DNA from: a virus | Direction: 5' to 3' (one strand) | Virus record (IMG/VR): IMGVR_UViG_3300013233_000504 | Coordinates: 1-34,989 of that record | DNA length: 34,989 bases | Shown: one piece after another, positions 7,701 to 15,659 of the stretch | How positions within the stretch are numbered: the stretch's first letter is position 1 | How the letters are laid out: each line of letters starts with the position of its first letter | Position numbers and translations under genes: made by a program | Notes under the pieces: model-generated | Told to the model about the DNA's origin: nothing | Databases searched by the model: none | Seen by the model: the letters and a program-made list of their open reading frames with translations, nothing else

Positions 7701-9506
7701 GATGGCCCAAAGGGCAACAGCGGATGGTCGGCAACGGTCAGTTATCGCCCGCCGGTTTTGCCGCCACAAGTGAATTGGTCGAATCAGATTAGTGGGGTTA
7801 GTAAGCCTGCTGATGGGGCTACGGTGGGGGCTGTGTGGGGTGTTGATGTGTCTGGTGTTGATACCGGCGCTGTTTCTTCGTCTGGCTCAAAAAGTTACGA
7901 TTTTCCGAACATTAAATCGCTGGGACACTGGCTACCAACCCCCGGAAATATTGTGTCACCAACGTGGGGAACCGGTGCCGACACAAACATCACCGGAGGT
8001 GGCTATCTAGCGGCCTCTGGAGGGCGATGCTGGCTCGTACACGCTGAAAAAATACCCGTATCAAACGATCTAATAGAGCTGGAGGTTGGAGTCAAATTTA
8101 TTGGCGGGGGTCAGATGTCCTGCGGCTGGTTTGGTTATGACTCAGACGGCAACTATGTTAATTCGTATGGATTAAATGATTATGGGTCGATGTATTACCA
8201 TGCTGCGGATTTCGTGTCGGGCAGTGGCTGGGCTGTGTTCCGAGGCTACACAAAAGGCCGTGGAACAACAACCGGAACAACCGGCTCCGGAACATTGTCA
8301 AGCCCCGGCCAGCTTCACCCCAGCGTTGCTTTTATATCTCCGGTGATAGTTCTAAATTACATCAATGATCCGGGTGTAACAGTGTTGAATTTTGTTCGGC
8401 ACAGAGTGATTCAAACAGCAGCGGAAACGCCGTACTCTGACGGTCAAACGATTGACGCATTACAACCCGCAGAAGCCAATGCCGGAGATAATCAAAACGT
8501 AGATTGGACAGCCCCCGCATTAGCTGCAAAAGAACCCGCGCAAGCCGGAGCAGATGTGACCGGAACAAATGTGGCGCTTGGTGCTGATACTGGATCTGTT
8601 GGCGCAAGCGCAAAACGCATATTCGTTAATCCGGCATCCGGCGAGCTTGAGGTTTGGTCTGGGGCGCAGCTTATTGAGTCAATGGGTATCAGTACAGTCG
8701 GTGTTGACACCATAATCCATAAGATTTTATCGACAACTCAGGGTGTGATAGGTCTCGATGTTTCGACATCTGGACACGCAATCAGAGGAGCATCGTCACT
8801 CGGCGTTGCTGGAGATTTTGTCGGCTCAAATGACTCTGCGATCCGCGCAACATCAAGTACGTCTTTTGAGTCGATGAGGGTTGAAAATACAGGGAATGGA
8901 ACAGGTGTTTTATCAACAACTCAGGGCGCTGGCCACGCTGTTGTTGGGAGTGCTCAGGGCGGCGGCGCGGCTTTTTACGCCCAATCAGGTGCATACCTTC
9001 CCTTTACCGGCGCTCACGAGGTGTTGATAAAAAACGGCACTGTGTTGGCGGCAGGTGATGTTGTTTGTCTTGGTGATAAATTCGCATTCAGTGGGTTGTC
9101 GGACTTTATATCTGTTGGGCGCATAGCGCGTGGGCATCGTGATTTTGCTTACGGCGTTATCACCGGCATTGCGGATATTTCAACGATCCCCGAAGAGCAA
9201 GTGGCGGCCCTCAAAGGCGCGACCGATCAACAGATATTCGACCTGATTGGCAATTACCGTGTGGCGACCGTCAACGCCGTGGGCGAAGGCCTGATCCCTG
9301 TTTGCGATGAAACAGGCCAACTTAAACAGGGAGATCTGTTGATGACCTCAAAATCCCATCCCAAGCGACTCTGTAAACAAGTTACGCGAAGAGGGCGCGC
9401 CGATCACTCAATCCGCAACTACACCGTGGCACAGGTCGAGGATGTAACAGTGCAATTTGACTCTAATGGGTTCGCCCTCGCTGCCGTGACCTACAAACGA
9501 GGCTAA
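4788..9506 (+). CDS. Central tail tip / receptor-binding host-specificity protein
   Basis: A 1572-residue protein, the largest in the genome. Residues 1-550 look like a tail hub: phage tip proteins commonly have the sequence type seen here around SLPLKPSMNVLEIGDPVRLV. Residues about 620-830 hold a Gly-rich module with a run of seven Gly near residue 708 and several GGAGG/GGSS repeats. Around 880-990 there is a fibronectin type III-like domain (APTGLAVSTSS ... LDAYQIHFRRSG ... YDFRIRSLSLDG). The last 180 residues contain NGTVLAAGDVVCLGDKF, GRIARGHRDFAYGVITG and GLIPVCDETGQLKQGDLLMT. That order resembles the C-terminal chaperone/self-cleaving (peptidase G2-like) modules of tail fibres, which is a resemblance only. 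It should assemble at the tip and contact the receptor. Confidence 0.8.
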   Translation: MRTDTGAFFDANNAVSKSPRWTVVISFDDAHTDQMAITSHADGVGPTGVPIFTGRLVDLSLSSQKLNPDKAMASIGVGPFSVLEKSGDVSALIKTKLLAGMGLRKKRVQIYKGFENFSWVQYQLRMTTLIDKEISHHNGVTKFSTADIQRFVDETIFPTRQSFLLESLTEDQSYIKLATGDLTLFPVVAHDSSYSDRPNASVAYVKIGKDAGCEVIACGAQVIDPTHGMILPVLERGALNTGPTPGVGYAHTVDINKPVDRRPAVKEWVYLEGAAPKLARDMLTGGGYLPSHWHLGIAAEFVRDSDFTGIGADWWDTATNKGKTLSFQGLNKVRGKQFIEEQLMLWLGAFMPVYADGALGIKRLSRLLSNSSYVATLDKSNIKVGYQALRHNQDDVINEIDFLWNWNNRKDDFTKFDRVDDFASKALHKKARSRTLKFRGVHTGLHTMNDLVGMFNGLRDRYSNPPKKISLPLKPSMNVLEIGDPVRLVADQILDYTSSAANPISIDSVFEVQQIKEKMDGSITVDLFGSSGNVEPLKYSNDTVVMDDVFYDQGTDLTTVLTVVNGEITADGHLAGAADANNAIYHYNLGDLRLNPGVTITFDKNIRVLVKGFFTVDGVFDGSGGGLVGTAGATKRTDIALWVYSVDYTSGTSGLGKTQAQGSLGVNVVGGQEYTLYSAPVFGGLNEIPFFSVTNNGATLDGLPSTLMGSGGGGGGIVTTTGNTTTPSVTLAVGGAGGQGGSSVQGISRGLSVGASGRFITNGLAGSPGALYAAGNSYGGAGASGHPGGIWWGLDGNHPLPDIFGAASCNLAANGAIGTLVTEPLINARIYSAAEKPTSSGYVGFPAIGDVSDADKRDVCVRVQYLPPSITATLEQPALTHQLSAPTGLAVSTSSEPATIGANTALERVLVVWDGVTDQRLDAYQIHFRRSGVSAAWTSAGIIQAEAGSERLLLDGEQGVLYDFRIRSLSLDGPKGNSGWSATVSYRPPVLPPQVNWSNQISGVSKPADGATVGAVWGVDVSGVDTGAVSSSGSKSYDFPNIKSLGHWLPTPGNIVSPTWGTGADTNITGGGYLAASGGRCWLVHAEKIPVSNDLIELEVGVKFIGGGQMSCGWFGYDSDGNYVNSYGLNDYGSMYYHAADFVSGSGWAVFRGYTKGRGTTTGTTGSGTLSSPGQLHPSVAFISPVIVLNYINDPGVTVLNFVRHRVIQTAAETPYSDGQTIDALQPAEANAGDNQNVDWTAPALAAKEPAQAGADVTGTNVALGADTGSVGASAKRIFVNPASGELEVWSGAQLIESMGISTVGVDTIIHKILSTTQGVIGLDVSTSGHAIRGASSLGVAGDFVGSNDSAIRATSSTSFESMRVENTGNGTGVLSTTQGAGHAVVGSAQGGGAAFYAQSGAYLPFTGAHEVLIKNGTVLAAGDVVCLGDKFAFSGLSDFISVGRIARGHRDFAYGVITGIADISTIPEEQVAALKGATDQQIFDLIGNYRVATVNAVGEGLIPVCDETGQLKQGDLLMTSKSHPKRLCKQVTRRGRADHSIRNYTVAQVEDVTVQFDSNGFALAAVTYKRG

Positions 9507-9509
9507 CCG

Positions 9510-11399
9510 ATGCCCGCTGCCGGATACGCCAAAACCGCCACCTTAACGATCCCCGCAGGATCGGTGGCCAGCGACCAGATTAACTTCAAGCTGCCGGTCT
9601 TGATCACCGCCGATGCCGTTTTGGCGGCCACGGCGAGAGCGGATGGATTTGATATTCTGCCCACGCTGCTCGATGGCACGGTGCTCGATTTTGAGCGCCA
9701 ACGGTACAACCCCGCCACGGGCGAACTACTGCTGTTCGTCAATCTGCCCGCCTTCCTCTCGGCCACCGACACCGTTATTGAGATCAATATCGGCAACGCC
9801 GCCGCGCCCGATCAACAAAACTCCGCCCTGACTTACGCCGACAGCACGATTGTCATGCACGGTGATGGTGTAACGCTGCACGACTCCAGCCCAGCGGCTA
9901 CGGACGGCGTGATGAGTGCCGGAGCGATTGCGGCACCGGCCACACCATCACCGCTCGGAACGGGTGTGAATCTCGATGGCTCTCAAGGCATCGGATTTGA
10001 TGGCGCACGATTTATCCCCACTCTCTACACCGCCTCTTTTTGGTATATGGACGTTACCGCAGCAGGCACCTTTATCAACATGACCGGCCCCACGCTGGGC
10101 AATGAAGATATTCTGAGATTTGAGGATAAAGGCGGTTGGTCAGGTAAGACCGATTGGGGCGCATCGTTTGCGGGTATCGCCAACACGTTGGCGGGGGCGC
10201 ATCGCATCGCCATTTCATACAATGACGCGACCGGCGACCTAACGCTCTATCAAGACGGCGTGCAAGAGATTGTGGCCAACGGTGCGCCGATTCCTGCGGG
10301 TACCCAAGCGGCGTTTGCTTATTTTGGGATGCGTGCTGGGGATTCCAAGTGGACGGCGATGGACATTGCCGAGATCCGCGTTACCGATTACGAAACCAGT
10401 ATTGATCTTGAAGCGGCTTATTTTGCGGCTGAATCCAACCCAAGCGCATTCTATTCACTCTCGGCGTGGGTCGATAACAGCACTGCTGTCTCTCACTCGC
10501 TCAGTGACGGCGTGCAAACGGGGTCGCTCTCAACGGTCGCCGCCAGCGTTGGAACCGCTCATGCGCTTTCTGGCGCGGGTTTGTTGGGTGCGCTTTCTCT
10601 GACAACGGCGCTGGCTGGATCAACGCATGTCCTGAGTGGCGCAGCGCAAGCGGGTGTCTTGGCGATCAACAGCGCCACGGTGACCACAAGCAGCGCGTTA
10701 TCGTCGGCCAACAGCAGGGGATTGTTGGCCGCCAACAGCGGCACCATTGGCAGCCAACACCGGCTCAGTTCGGGCAGCGCCACCGGATCACTGGCATTAA
10801 CAGCCTCGTCGATTGGCACACAGCACGTCTTATTAGCGGCCACCACCCAAGGCTCGGCGACATTAACAGCCGCTGTTGTTGGCACCCAACAGAGCCTGAG
10901 CAGTGCGCTTAATATCGGGGCATTAAGCCGCCTCGATGGCCAGCAAACCCCAAGCCACGCTCTCAGTGCAGTTGCTGCACGCGGGTCTCTCGCTCAATTA
11001 AGCGCCACGCTATCCACCTCGATGAGATTGTCTGACGGGGTTCAGCGCGGCGGGGTCTCTTTGACGGCTGCCACTATTGGCAGCCAACACCGGCTCAGCA
11101 GCGCGATTACTCAAGGGGCATTAAGCCTGCTTGACGGCGTTCAACTGCCAACCCATGCGCTAACCGATGCGGACAGCATCGGCGCGGTGAGCCTGATAAT
11201 CACCCCCATCAGCAGTCAACACAGGCTGAGTTCCGCTCTGTCTGTTGGTATTATCAGCATCACTCACGGATCAATGAACCCCGCGCCAGAGGGCGCTGGG
11301 ATTGCTCAACATCAACCGACTCGATACGGCCTAAAGCATCAAGTCGATCACTTAACCGTTACTCACCAACAAACCCATTACGAGGCTCAACATGGCTGA
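9510..11399 (+). CDS. Tail fibre-like protein: DUF2341 + LamG-like lectin + 22-residue repeats
   Basis: A 629-residue protein in three parts. Residues 10-110 match the DUF2341 pattern (INFKLPVLI, DGFDILPTLLDGTVLDFE, VNLPAFLSATDTVIEINIGN). Residues 115-320 look like a concanavalin A/LamG-type carbohydrate-binding sandwich (YASFWYMDV-like strand, GAHRIAISYNDATGDLTLYQ, MDIAEIRVTDYE). Residues 329-588 are eleven complete and one partial tandem repeat of exactly 22 residues. The last 40 residues are His/Gln-rich (QHQPTRYGLKHQVDHL). This is a credible surface-binding fibre in which the lectin recognises host polysaccharide and the repeats form a stalk. Three bases separate it from the tip gene, with GAGG upstream. 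The exact attachment to the virion is unknown. Confidence 0.75.
   Translation: MPAAGYAKTATLTIPAGSVASDQINFKLPVLITADAVLAATARADGFDILPTLLDGTVLDFERQRYNPATGELLLFVNLPAFLSATDTVIEINIGNAAAPDQQNSALTYADSTIVMHGDGVTLHDSSPAATDGVMSAGAIAAPATPSPLGTGVNLDGSQGIGFDGARFIPTLYTASFWYMDVTAAGTFINMTGPTLGNEDILRFEDKGGWSGKTDWGASFAGIANTLAGAHRIAISYNDATGDLTLYQDGVQEIVANGAPIPAGTQAAFAYFGMRAGDSKWTAMDIAEIRVTDYETSIDLEAAYFAAESNPSAFYSLSAWVDNSTAVSHSLSDGVQTGSLSTVAASVGTAHALSGAGLLGALSLTTALAGSTHVLSGAAQAGVLAINSATVTTSSALSSANSRGLLAANSGTIGSQHRLSSGSATGSLALTASSIGTQHVLLAATTQGSATLTAAVVGTQQSLSSALNIGALSRLDGQQTPSHALSAVAARGSLAQLSATLSTSMRLSDGVQRGGVSLTAATIGSQHRLSSAITQGALSLLDGVQLPTHALTDADSIGAVSLIITPISSQHRLSSALSVGIISITHGSMNPAPEGAGIAQHQPTRYGLKHQVDHLTVTHQQTHYEAQHG
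10494..11273 (+). repeat. Tandem 66-bp (22-residue) coding repeats, 11 full + 1 partial
   Basis: In frame with the fibre gene, each unit has the form HxLSxxxxxGxLSL followed by xxAxxGSQ, where small residues and hydrophobics alternate. Units begin at 10494 and then every 66 bases to 11154, and the twelfth starts at 11220 and stops after 18 residues. The DNA has diverged between units while length is kept exactly, so selection acts on the protein period. One pair of units (beginning at 10758 and 11088) shares the identical stretch GGCAGCCAACACCGGCTCAG at its edge. The regular short period suggests a beta-solenoid or triple-stranded fibre stalk. Confidence 0.9.
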
Positions 11400-12159
11400 T
11401 CAAAGCGTTTTCAAACAAGGGCTGGAATCAGCCAAAACCAACGGCACACAACTTTTTCTTTGTGAAGGCATCCCTGCGGATTATACCGCTGCCAGTGCCG
11501 CCAGTGGGGGCAACAACGTCAGTGGCGCAGGCCGGACGATGGTGGCGGGTGACCTGACTTACGTTGTCAACGCGACGAACAACGGTTTTGATGTCGTCAT
11601 CGCGGCAGCCAACAACATCGCCACGGTGGCCATCACCACCACGGGCGGGGCGTTGAAGTGGGCGTGGTGTGATCCAACCAACTCTGTTTTGATTCAGGTG
11701 TTTGATGCGGGTAGCAGTGAAATTCTGACTGCGGGTAACCCGATCCATCTGCCCACACCGTTGCAGTTGGGATTGGGGGCAGCCGGTGGCCATGAGAATG
11801 TGCATAAAAGTGGCTTGGATTATCTGATTGCCAACGGCTCGATCTGCTACGTCTGCCACACTCAACCGACGACCTACACCGAGGCTGCCACCACGTTCAA
11901 CCTCTCTGGGGCGGGTCGTTCTCTGGCTCCAACGGACTACGCCTACGCAGCCAACGGGGCGGGATGGGATGTGGTCATCCCTGCGGCCACCGCTGCGGCC
12001 ACGGCTACGGCAGACAACGCCGCACCGGATCTTTGGTATGCCATCGTTAATCCAGCGTTGAGTGAGTTGCTGTGGGTGTTTAATGAGACCAGTGATCAGG
12101 CCATTGTCAACGGTCGGGATCTGGACTACGGCGCATTGACTGCCGGTTATGCGGGGTAA
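11392..12159 (+). CDS. Accessory tail/fibre-associated protein with tandem duplicated domain
   Basis: A 255-residue protein whose two halves are homologous. SGAGR occurs at residues 44 and 172, followed in each by D-x3-Y, then a GFDVVI/GWDVVI strand. Later there are matching segments AWCDPTNSVLIQVFDAGSSE and AIVNPALSELLWVFNETSDQ. The offset is about 128 residues. The first part of each unit also carries Cys (24; 152 and 155). I do not recognise the family. Position after the fibre and the beta-rich pattern suggest a structural protein on the tail tip or a fibre chaperone. It overlaps the fibre gene by eight bases with GAGG upstream. Confidence 0.7.
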   Translation: MADQSVFKQGLESAKTNGTQLFLCEGIPADYTAASAASGGNNVSGAGRTMVAGDLTYVVNATNNGFDVVIAAANNIATVAITTTGGALKWAWCDPTNSVLIQVFDAGSSEILTAGNPIHLPTPLQLGLGAAGGHENVHKSGLDYLIANGSICYVCHTQPTTYTEAATTFNLSGAGRSLAPTDYAYAANGAGWDVVIPAATAAATATADNAAPDLWYAIVNPALSELLWVFNETSDQAIVNGRDLDYGALTAGYAG

Positions 12160-12162
12160 GTT

Positions 12163-12498
12163 ATGGATACGGTACGGTTTTTCCCGACTCGGGATAACAT
12201 CAGCGACACAGTGACCCTTTCGGACAGCGGCAACACCTTCACTGATCTTTCGTGGGTGACGCGCTGCAAGATCATTCTCGATGGTACTGGCACCACGCCT
12301 GAGATCGACAGCAGCGCGACTCCAGCGGTGTTCGATTGGACAACCAACAGCGCCCAGAAGCAGATGGTTCTAAAGATCGGCTTGAGTGCGTTGCCGATGG
12401 GCAGTTGGGATGCGCGCCTGGTGATCTACGGCAGCAACACGCCGAACGGTCGGCCATTTGGCGAGGTGTTTAAGTTGGTGGGTGAGTCGGAGGTCTGA
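12163..12498 (+). CDS. Small beta-rich tail-associated protein, unknown
   Basis: A 111-residue protein starting three bases after the previous stop with GGGGTAAG as ribosome site. The sequence (MDTVRFFPTRDNISDTVTLS ... VLKIGLSALPMGSWDARLVIYGSNTPNGRPFGEVFKLV) alternates hydrophobic and polar residues as an immunoglobulin-like sandwich would. It looks like the small sandwich domains found at phage tips and baseplates. No known function is recognised. It is the last gene of the tail operon, and an AT-rich spacer and a strong promoter follow it. Confidence 0.65.
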   Translation: MDTVRFFPTRDNISDTVTLSDSGNTFTDLSWVTRCKIILDGTGTTPEIDSSATPAVFDWTTNSAQKQMVLKIGLSALPMGSWDARLVIYGSNTPNGRPFGEVFKLVGESEV

Positions 12499-12532
12499 TT
12501 GAATTTATTTATTTATTTTATTTTGTTTTGTG

Positions 12533-12561
12533 TTGACAATTCATTGATCCATTGCTATAGT
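12533..12561 (+). promoter_or_regulatory. Consensus sigma70 promoter of the helicase/methylase cassette
   Basis: TTGACA at 12533-12538, a 17-base spacer, and TATAGT at 12556-12561. The -35 is perfect and the -10 differs from TATAAT at one place. Transcription would start near 12568, leaving a leader of about 60 bases before ATG 12627. It is the best match to a sigma70 promoter seen in the window, so the genes behind it may be expressed without phage regulators, possibly in the lysogen. The 30 bases upstream are T-rich and act like an UP-type or spacer region. Confidence 0.85.
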
Positions 12562-12626
12562 TCAACACATGGAAGGCGCAGTTGCTAACCACCGATTCAG
12601 CGGGACTGAGACTAGAGGGTAAGAAC

Positions 12627-13058
12627 ATGAAATCAATCAACGATATGAAATGGATTATGACATCAGCGTGGGGGTTTGTTAAAACCGACGGGATGTCGCT
12701 AAGCTCCGCTCTGAAGCAGGCATGGAAAGAATACAAGGCTCTGATTTCACAGCCCGCTTTTGTTGAAGTTGTTTTTAGTGCAGCAGATCAGATGGCTTTG
12801 TCTGAAAAAAACGGATGGGCTGACGATGAAGACGATGGTGTGACCAGCAGCAAAGCAAATTTTGTTTGCAGTCAATGCAGCTCGTGCAGGGATTGGACAA
12901 CGCACTGTATTATGGGGATGGATGCAGGGTTTCTTGAGTCTGACGGAACCTGTTTTGATTATGAGAAAGGGTCTTTCGGTGACAACTTCTCGGCAATTGT
13001 CGGCACTGCTTGCGGAATTGTCGAAATGAGCGACAACGAAATGGACTTGTATCTCTAA
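12627..13058 (+). CDS. Cys-rich small protein, unknown
   Basis: A 143-residue protein. I chose ATG 12627, which has GAGGG-TAAG upstream, over the in-frame ATG 12582. The N-terminal half is helical (MKSINDMKWIMTSAW ... LKQAWKEYKALIS). The second half has Cys at 81, 84, 87, 94 and 109 in the pattern C-x2-C-x2-C-x6-C, which may bind zinc or a cluster, followed by an acidic C-terminus. No family is recognised. It is the first gene behind the sigma70 promoter and its TAA overlaps the next ATG (TAATG), so it belongs to the helicase/methylase operon. Base use is more A-rich than the tail genes. Confidence 0.7.
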   Translation: MKSINDMKWIMTSAWGFVKTDGMSLSSALKQAWKEYKALISQPAFVEVVFSAADQMALSEKNGWADDEDDGVTSSKANFVCSQCSSCRDWTTHCIMGMDAGFLESDGTCFDYEKGSFGDNFSAIVGTACGIVEMSDNEMDLYL

Positions 13059-13468
13059 TGAAAAAAATATCACAAGAAAAACTGAAAGAGTTTCGAAAAA
13101 TAGCCAAATTTTTTGGCGGAAAGTCTCTAACTGGAACTGCAAGGCAAAAGTCTTGGGCGGAAGAAGTCAGGAGCGACTTTCTTAAGTCTGATTGTGTCTC
13201 TGATGAATCCAAGACTGAATTCATCGGCCTTGGCGGTAAAGTTAATGGTTCTAAATTCTGGATTGAAAACCGCTTATTATCGCCAACCCTCTTTGTTGCT
13301 GAACTCTATCAGTCAGAGATCGACGGTCTTGAAGAGATTGAGTGTCAGCACTGGGATTTTCTTGTCGCAACGAATCCAACGGGCGAAAAGAACCGCCGTC
13401 GCGACATGATCCGTGATTATATTGAGTCCTGCACATTCAAATTCAGCAGCGAGCTTGCGGAAGAATGA
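13058..13468 (+). CDS. Small basic protein, unknown
   Basis: A 136-residue protein starting at ATG 13058 in a TAATG overlap. An upstream in-frame start at 13010 lies inside the previous gene and is less likely. The start is Lys/Phe-rich (MKKISQEKLKEFRKIAKFF). A later segment reads LTGTARQKSWAEEVRSDFL, a pattern met in small proteins that sit beside phage or mobile-element helicases. I would not assign a function. It ends in an ATGA overlap with the helicase gene, so it is probably a partner of the helicase or translated with it. Confidence 0.65.
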   Translation: MKKISQEKLKEFRKIAKFFGGKSLTGTARQKSWAEEVRSDFLKSDCVSDESKTEFIGLGGKVNGSKFWIENRLLSPTLFVAELYQSEIDGLEEIECQHWDFLVATNPTGEKNRRRDMIRDYIESCTFKFSSELAEE

Positions 13469-15078
13469 AGTTAAGAGGGTATCAATCAGAGCTTGTCGAG
13501 CTGTCGGCAGGCTCAGATAACGTGCTGATTCAAGCCGACACCGGCTCAGGAAAAACACCTGTTTTGGCAACCATTGCGTCTCAAGGCCACTATGTTATAG
13601 CGGTTGCCCACAGAAATATTCTTGTCAAACAGCTATCAAAAACACTCGCTCGAATGGGCGTTGGCCATACTGTTTTAGCAGCAAAATCAACGGTTCGTGG
13701 CTGCATTGTCGAGCATCGAAGACTTGGTTTGAGTGAGATTTACACTCTTTCGTCCCAACATGTACAAGTCGCGTCTATCGACACGCTTCTATCACGACAC
13801 AGACGCGGAACGCTTGGTCTTGATGTTGATGTTGATGTTGATGAAGAATGGCTGATATTGGTTGACGAAGCGCACCACATGATTGACGCGAACAAGTGGG
13901 GGTCACTTACCAAGATCTTTAAAAACAGTCGCGTCATTGGCTTCACGGCTACGCCATGCAGGCTTGATGGAGAGAGCCTTTCGTCAAAAAAAGGCGGGGT
14001 GTTTGATCGCTTGATTCAGGCATCAGAGCTTAAAAAAGACAGCGTTAAAAAACTGATAGAAAAAGGCTATCTGTCTGACTTCAAGGCCTATTCAGTGCCA
14101 GAGATAATCGACGACGGCGCACTTAAGCTAGGGAGCCACGACTACACATACAAAAGCCTCTCTACTGAAACGGGAAAAGTGGTCTTTGAGATGGCCGGTG
14201 ACGCAATCAAGCACTATAAGAGGCTTGCAGATGGAAAGCAGGCTCTGGCCTTTTGCGTTTCGATTGAGATAGCGAAAAAGAGCGCAGAGTCGTTCAGAGA
14301 TGCGGGGATACCCAGCGCAGCAATCCATTCAAAGTTAAGCCAAAATGAATCAAATCGAATTTTTGACTTGTTTGAACGGCGCGTAATAAAGGTGCTTTTT
14401 AATGTCGATATGATCGGAGAGGGGGTTGATGTTCCGGCAATTGAGGCGCTTATAATGATGAGAAAGACCGCCTCTTTTGCGCTCTACCGGCAGTGGATAG
14501 GGCGATCATTGAGGCCAGAACAGAGCAAACCCCATGCAATTTTGATTGATCATGTTGGCAATATACGGACTCACGGACTCCCTGATGAGCACGTTGAGTG
14601 GAATCTTGAAAACCCTCCCAAACAAGTTAAATCAAACTTAAATCCATGCCCAAAGTGTTCTTTTCTGGTCAAGGCGTGGACGGACTACTGCCCAGAGTGC
14701 GGTGAGGATCTTCGCAAATCAAACGCATACAGCGCATCTGATGTGAAATACATCAACTACGCCTTGGTCGAGATAGAGCGCCGGAAAATAGCCGAGGGTG
14801 TTAAAAAGTCCGCTCGTGAAAAAGAGCTTAGAGATAACCTGCAAATTTTATCAGAAAGAACCAGTGGCTTTGGCGCTCTAAAAAAGAGCGTTCACAAAGT
14901 AAAGCGATGGGTAGCTGATGTTTTGCAATCTGATGGAGTATCCGTCTACGATCTAAACCGTTTTTTCACAGCTGAGAGCGACACTGGCTTCTGGATTCAG
15001 AATTTCACTTTCGCAGACATTAATAACAACAAAGAAAAGCCAAAAAAGGTGTATCAAAAATGGCTAAGATCAAAATAA
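13465..15078 (+). CDS. Superfamily 2 DEAH-type helicase with C-terminal zinc ribbon
   Basis: A 537-residue ATP-driven nucleic-acid motor. A Q-like start (LRGYQSELVE) is followed by Walker A ADTGSGKT at 24-31, motif II DEAH at 134-137, motif III TAT at 161-163, motif V (NVDMIGEGVDVP near 312-323) and motif VI QWIGRSLRP at 343-351. A zinc ribbon C395-x2-C398-x10-C409-x2-C412 follows, then a basic helical tail. All motor motifs are intact. Similar stand-alone helicases occur in phage replication modules and in restriction or defence systems, and sequence alone does not decide which. A short Asp/Val run (gatgtt x3, from 13822) precedes motif II. It overlaps the preceding gene by four bases and the methylase gene by 19. 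Confidence 0.88.
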   Translation: MKLRGYQSELVELSAGSDNVLIQADTGSGKTPVLATIASQGHYVIAVAHRNILVKQLSKTLARMGVGHTVLAAKSTVRGCIVEHRRLGLSEIYTLSSQHVQVASIDTLLSRHRRGTLGLDVDVDVDEEWLILVDEAHHMIDANKWGSLTKIFKNSRVIGFTATPCRLDGESLSSKKGGVFDRLIQASELKKDSVKKLIEKGYLSDFKAYSVPEIIDDGALKLGSHDYTYKSLSTETGKVVFEMAGDAIKHYKRLADGKQALAFCVSIEIAKKSAESFRDAGIPSAAIHSKLSQNESNRIFDLFERRVIKVLFNVDMIGEGVDVPAIEALIMMRKTASFALYRQWIGRSLRPEQSKPHAILIDHVGNIRTHGLPDEHVEWNLENPPKQVKSNLNPCPKCSFLVKAWTDYCPECGEDLRKSNAYSASDVKYINYALVEIERRKIAEGVKKSAREKELRDNLQILSERTSGFGALKKSVHKVKRWVADVLQSDGVSVYDLNRFFTAESDTGFWIQNFTFADINNNKEKPKKVYQKWLRSK

Positions 15079-15659
15079 ACAACGGCAGTGCGCTGGATTT
15101 CCCTGTTGATTGCAACCTTATCTTCACTGATCCTCCGTTTGAAATGGACGGTGAAGAATTGGCCAAGGTGTTTAACCGCATTGAATGCGACCACTTGTTT
15201 TTGCTCTCAACAATGAAGCAGTTTATTGAGCTGCTTCATTCATCAAACTGGACTCTAAACTTCGATCTTGTTTTAGATACAGTGACACCAAAGAAAAGCA
15301 AAAGCATTCATCAGCCAAATTACACGCACGTCAACGGCTTTTATTTAACGCGCAATGGAGCCAAGTCGATCTTCAGTCGTAAGTTAAGACAGCGATCTGA
15401 CACGTTCGACAACAACGGCTACTGGCCATCCATCGTGCGTGCGCCAAGGGAGCGCCTGGGTGATCATGGGATGGCAAAAAACGAACAGGCGGTGGTTGAT
15501 ATTATCGGCAGCTTCAAAGCGGATCATGTTTACGACTGCTTTGCTGGCAGCGGAACAACGGGTTTTGCGTGTGTTGAATTAAACAAGCAATGCACTCTTA
15601 CAGAGATCGACAATAATCTCTATTCAAAAATGGTTAAAAACTTTGGGTTTTTCTTATGA
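15060..15659 (+). CDS. Small DNA methyltransferase (beta-type motif order)
   Basis: A 199-residue protein with the catalytic motif IV DPPF at residues 24-27 and the SAM-binding motif FAGSGTT at 161-167. The catalytic motif precedes the SAM motif, the order of beta-class N6-adenine/N4-cytosine methylases. Family members are usually 250-400 residues. Here only about 130 residues separate the two motifs, so the target-recognition part must be very small. No restriction endonuclease is seen nearby, so it is an orphan methylase that could protect phage DNA or mark it. It overlaps the helicase end by 19 bases and its stop overlaps the next start (ATGA), so it is co-translated with both. Confidence 0.85.
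   Translation: MAKIKINNGSALDFPVDCNLIFTDPPFEMDGEELAKVFNRIECDHLFLLSTMKQFIELLHSSNWTLNFDLVLDTVTPKKSKSIHQPNYTHVNGFYLTRNGAKSIFSRKLRQRSDTFDNNGYWPSIVRAPRERLGDHGMAKNEQAVVDIIGSFKADHVYDCFAGSGTTGFACVELNKQCTLTEIDNNLYSKMVKNFGFFL

Noticed and set aside
12747-13142. Minus-strand ORFs around 12747-13224 opposite the Cys-rich gene
   Set aside because: They run against the operon from the 12533 promoter and cross gene borders; no supporting signals.
13822-13845. gatgtt microrepeat in the helicase as a phase-variation tract
   Set aside because: The unit is six bases, so length change stays in frame and only alters an Asp-Val loop before the DEAH motif; there is nothing to switch.
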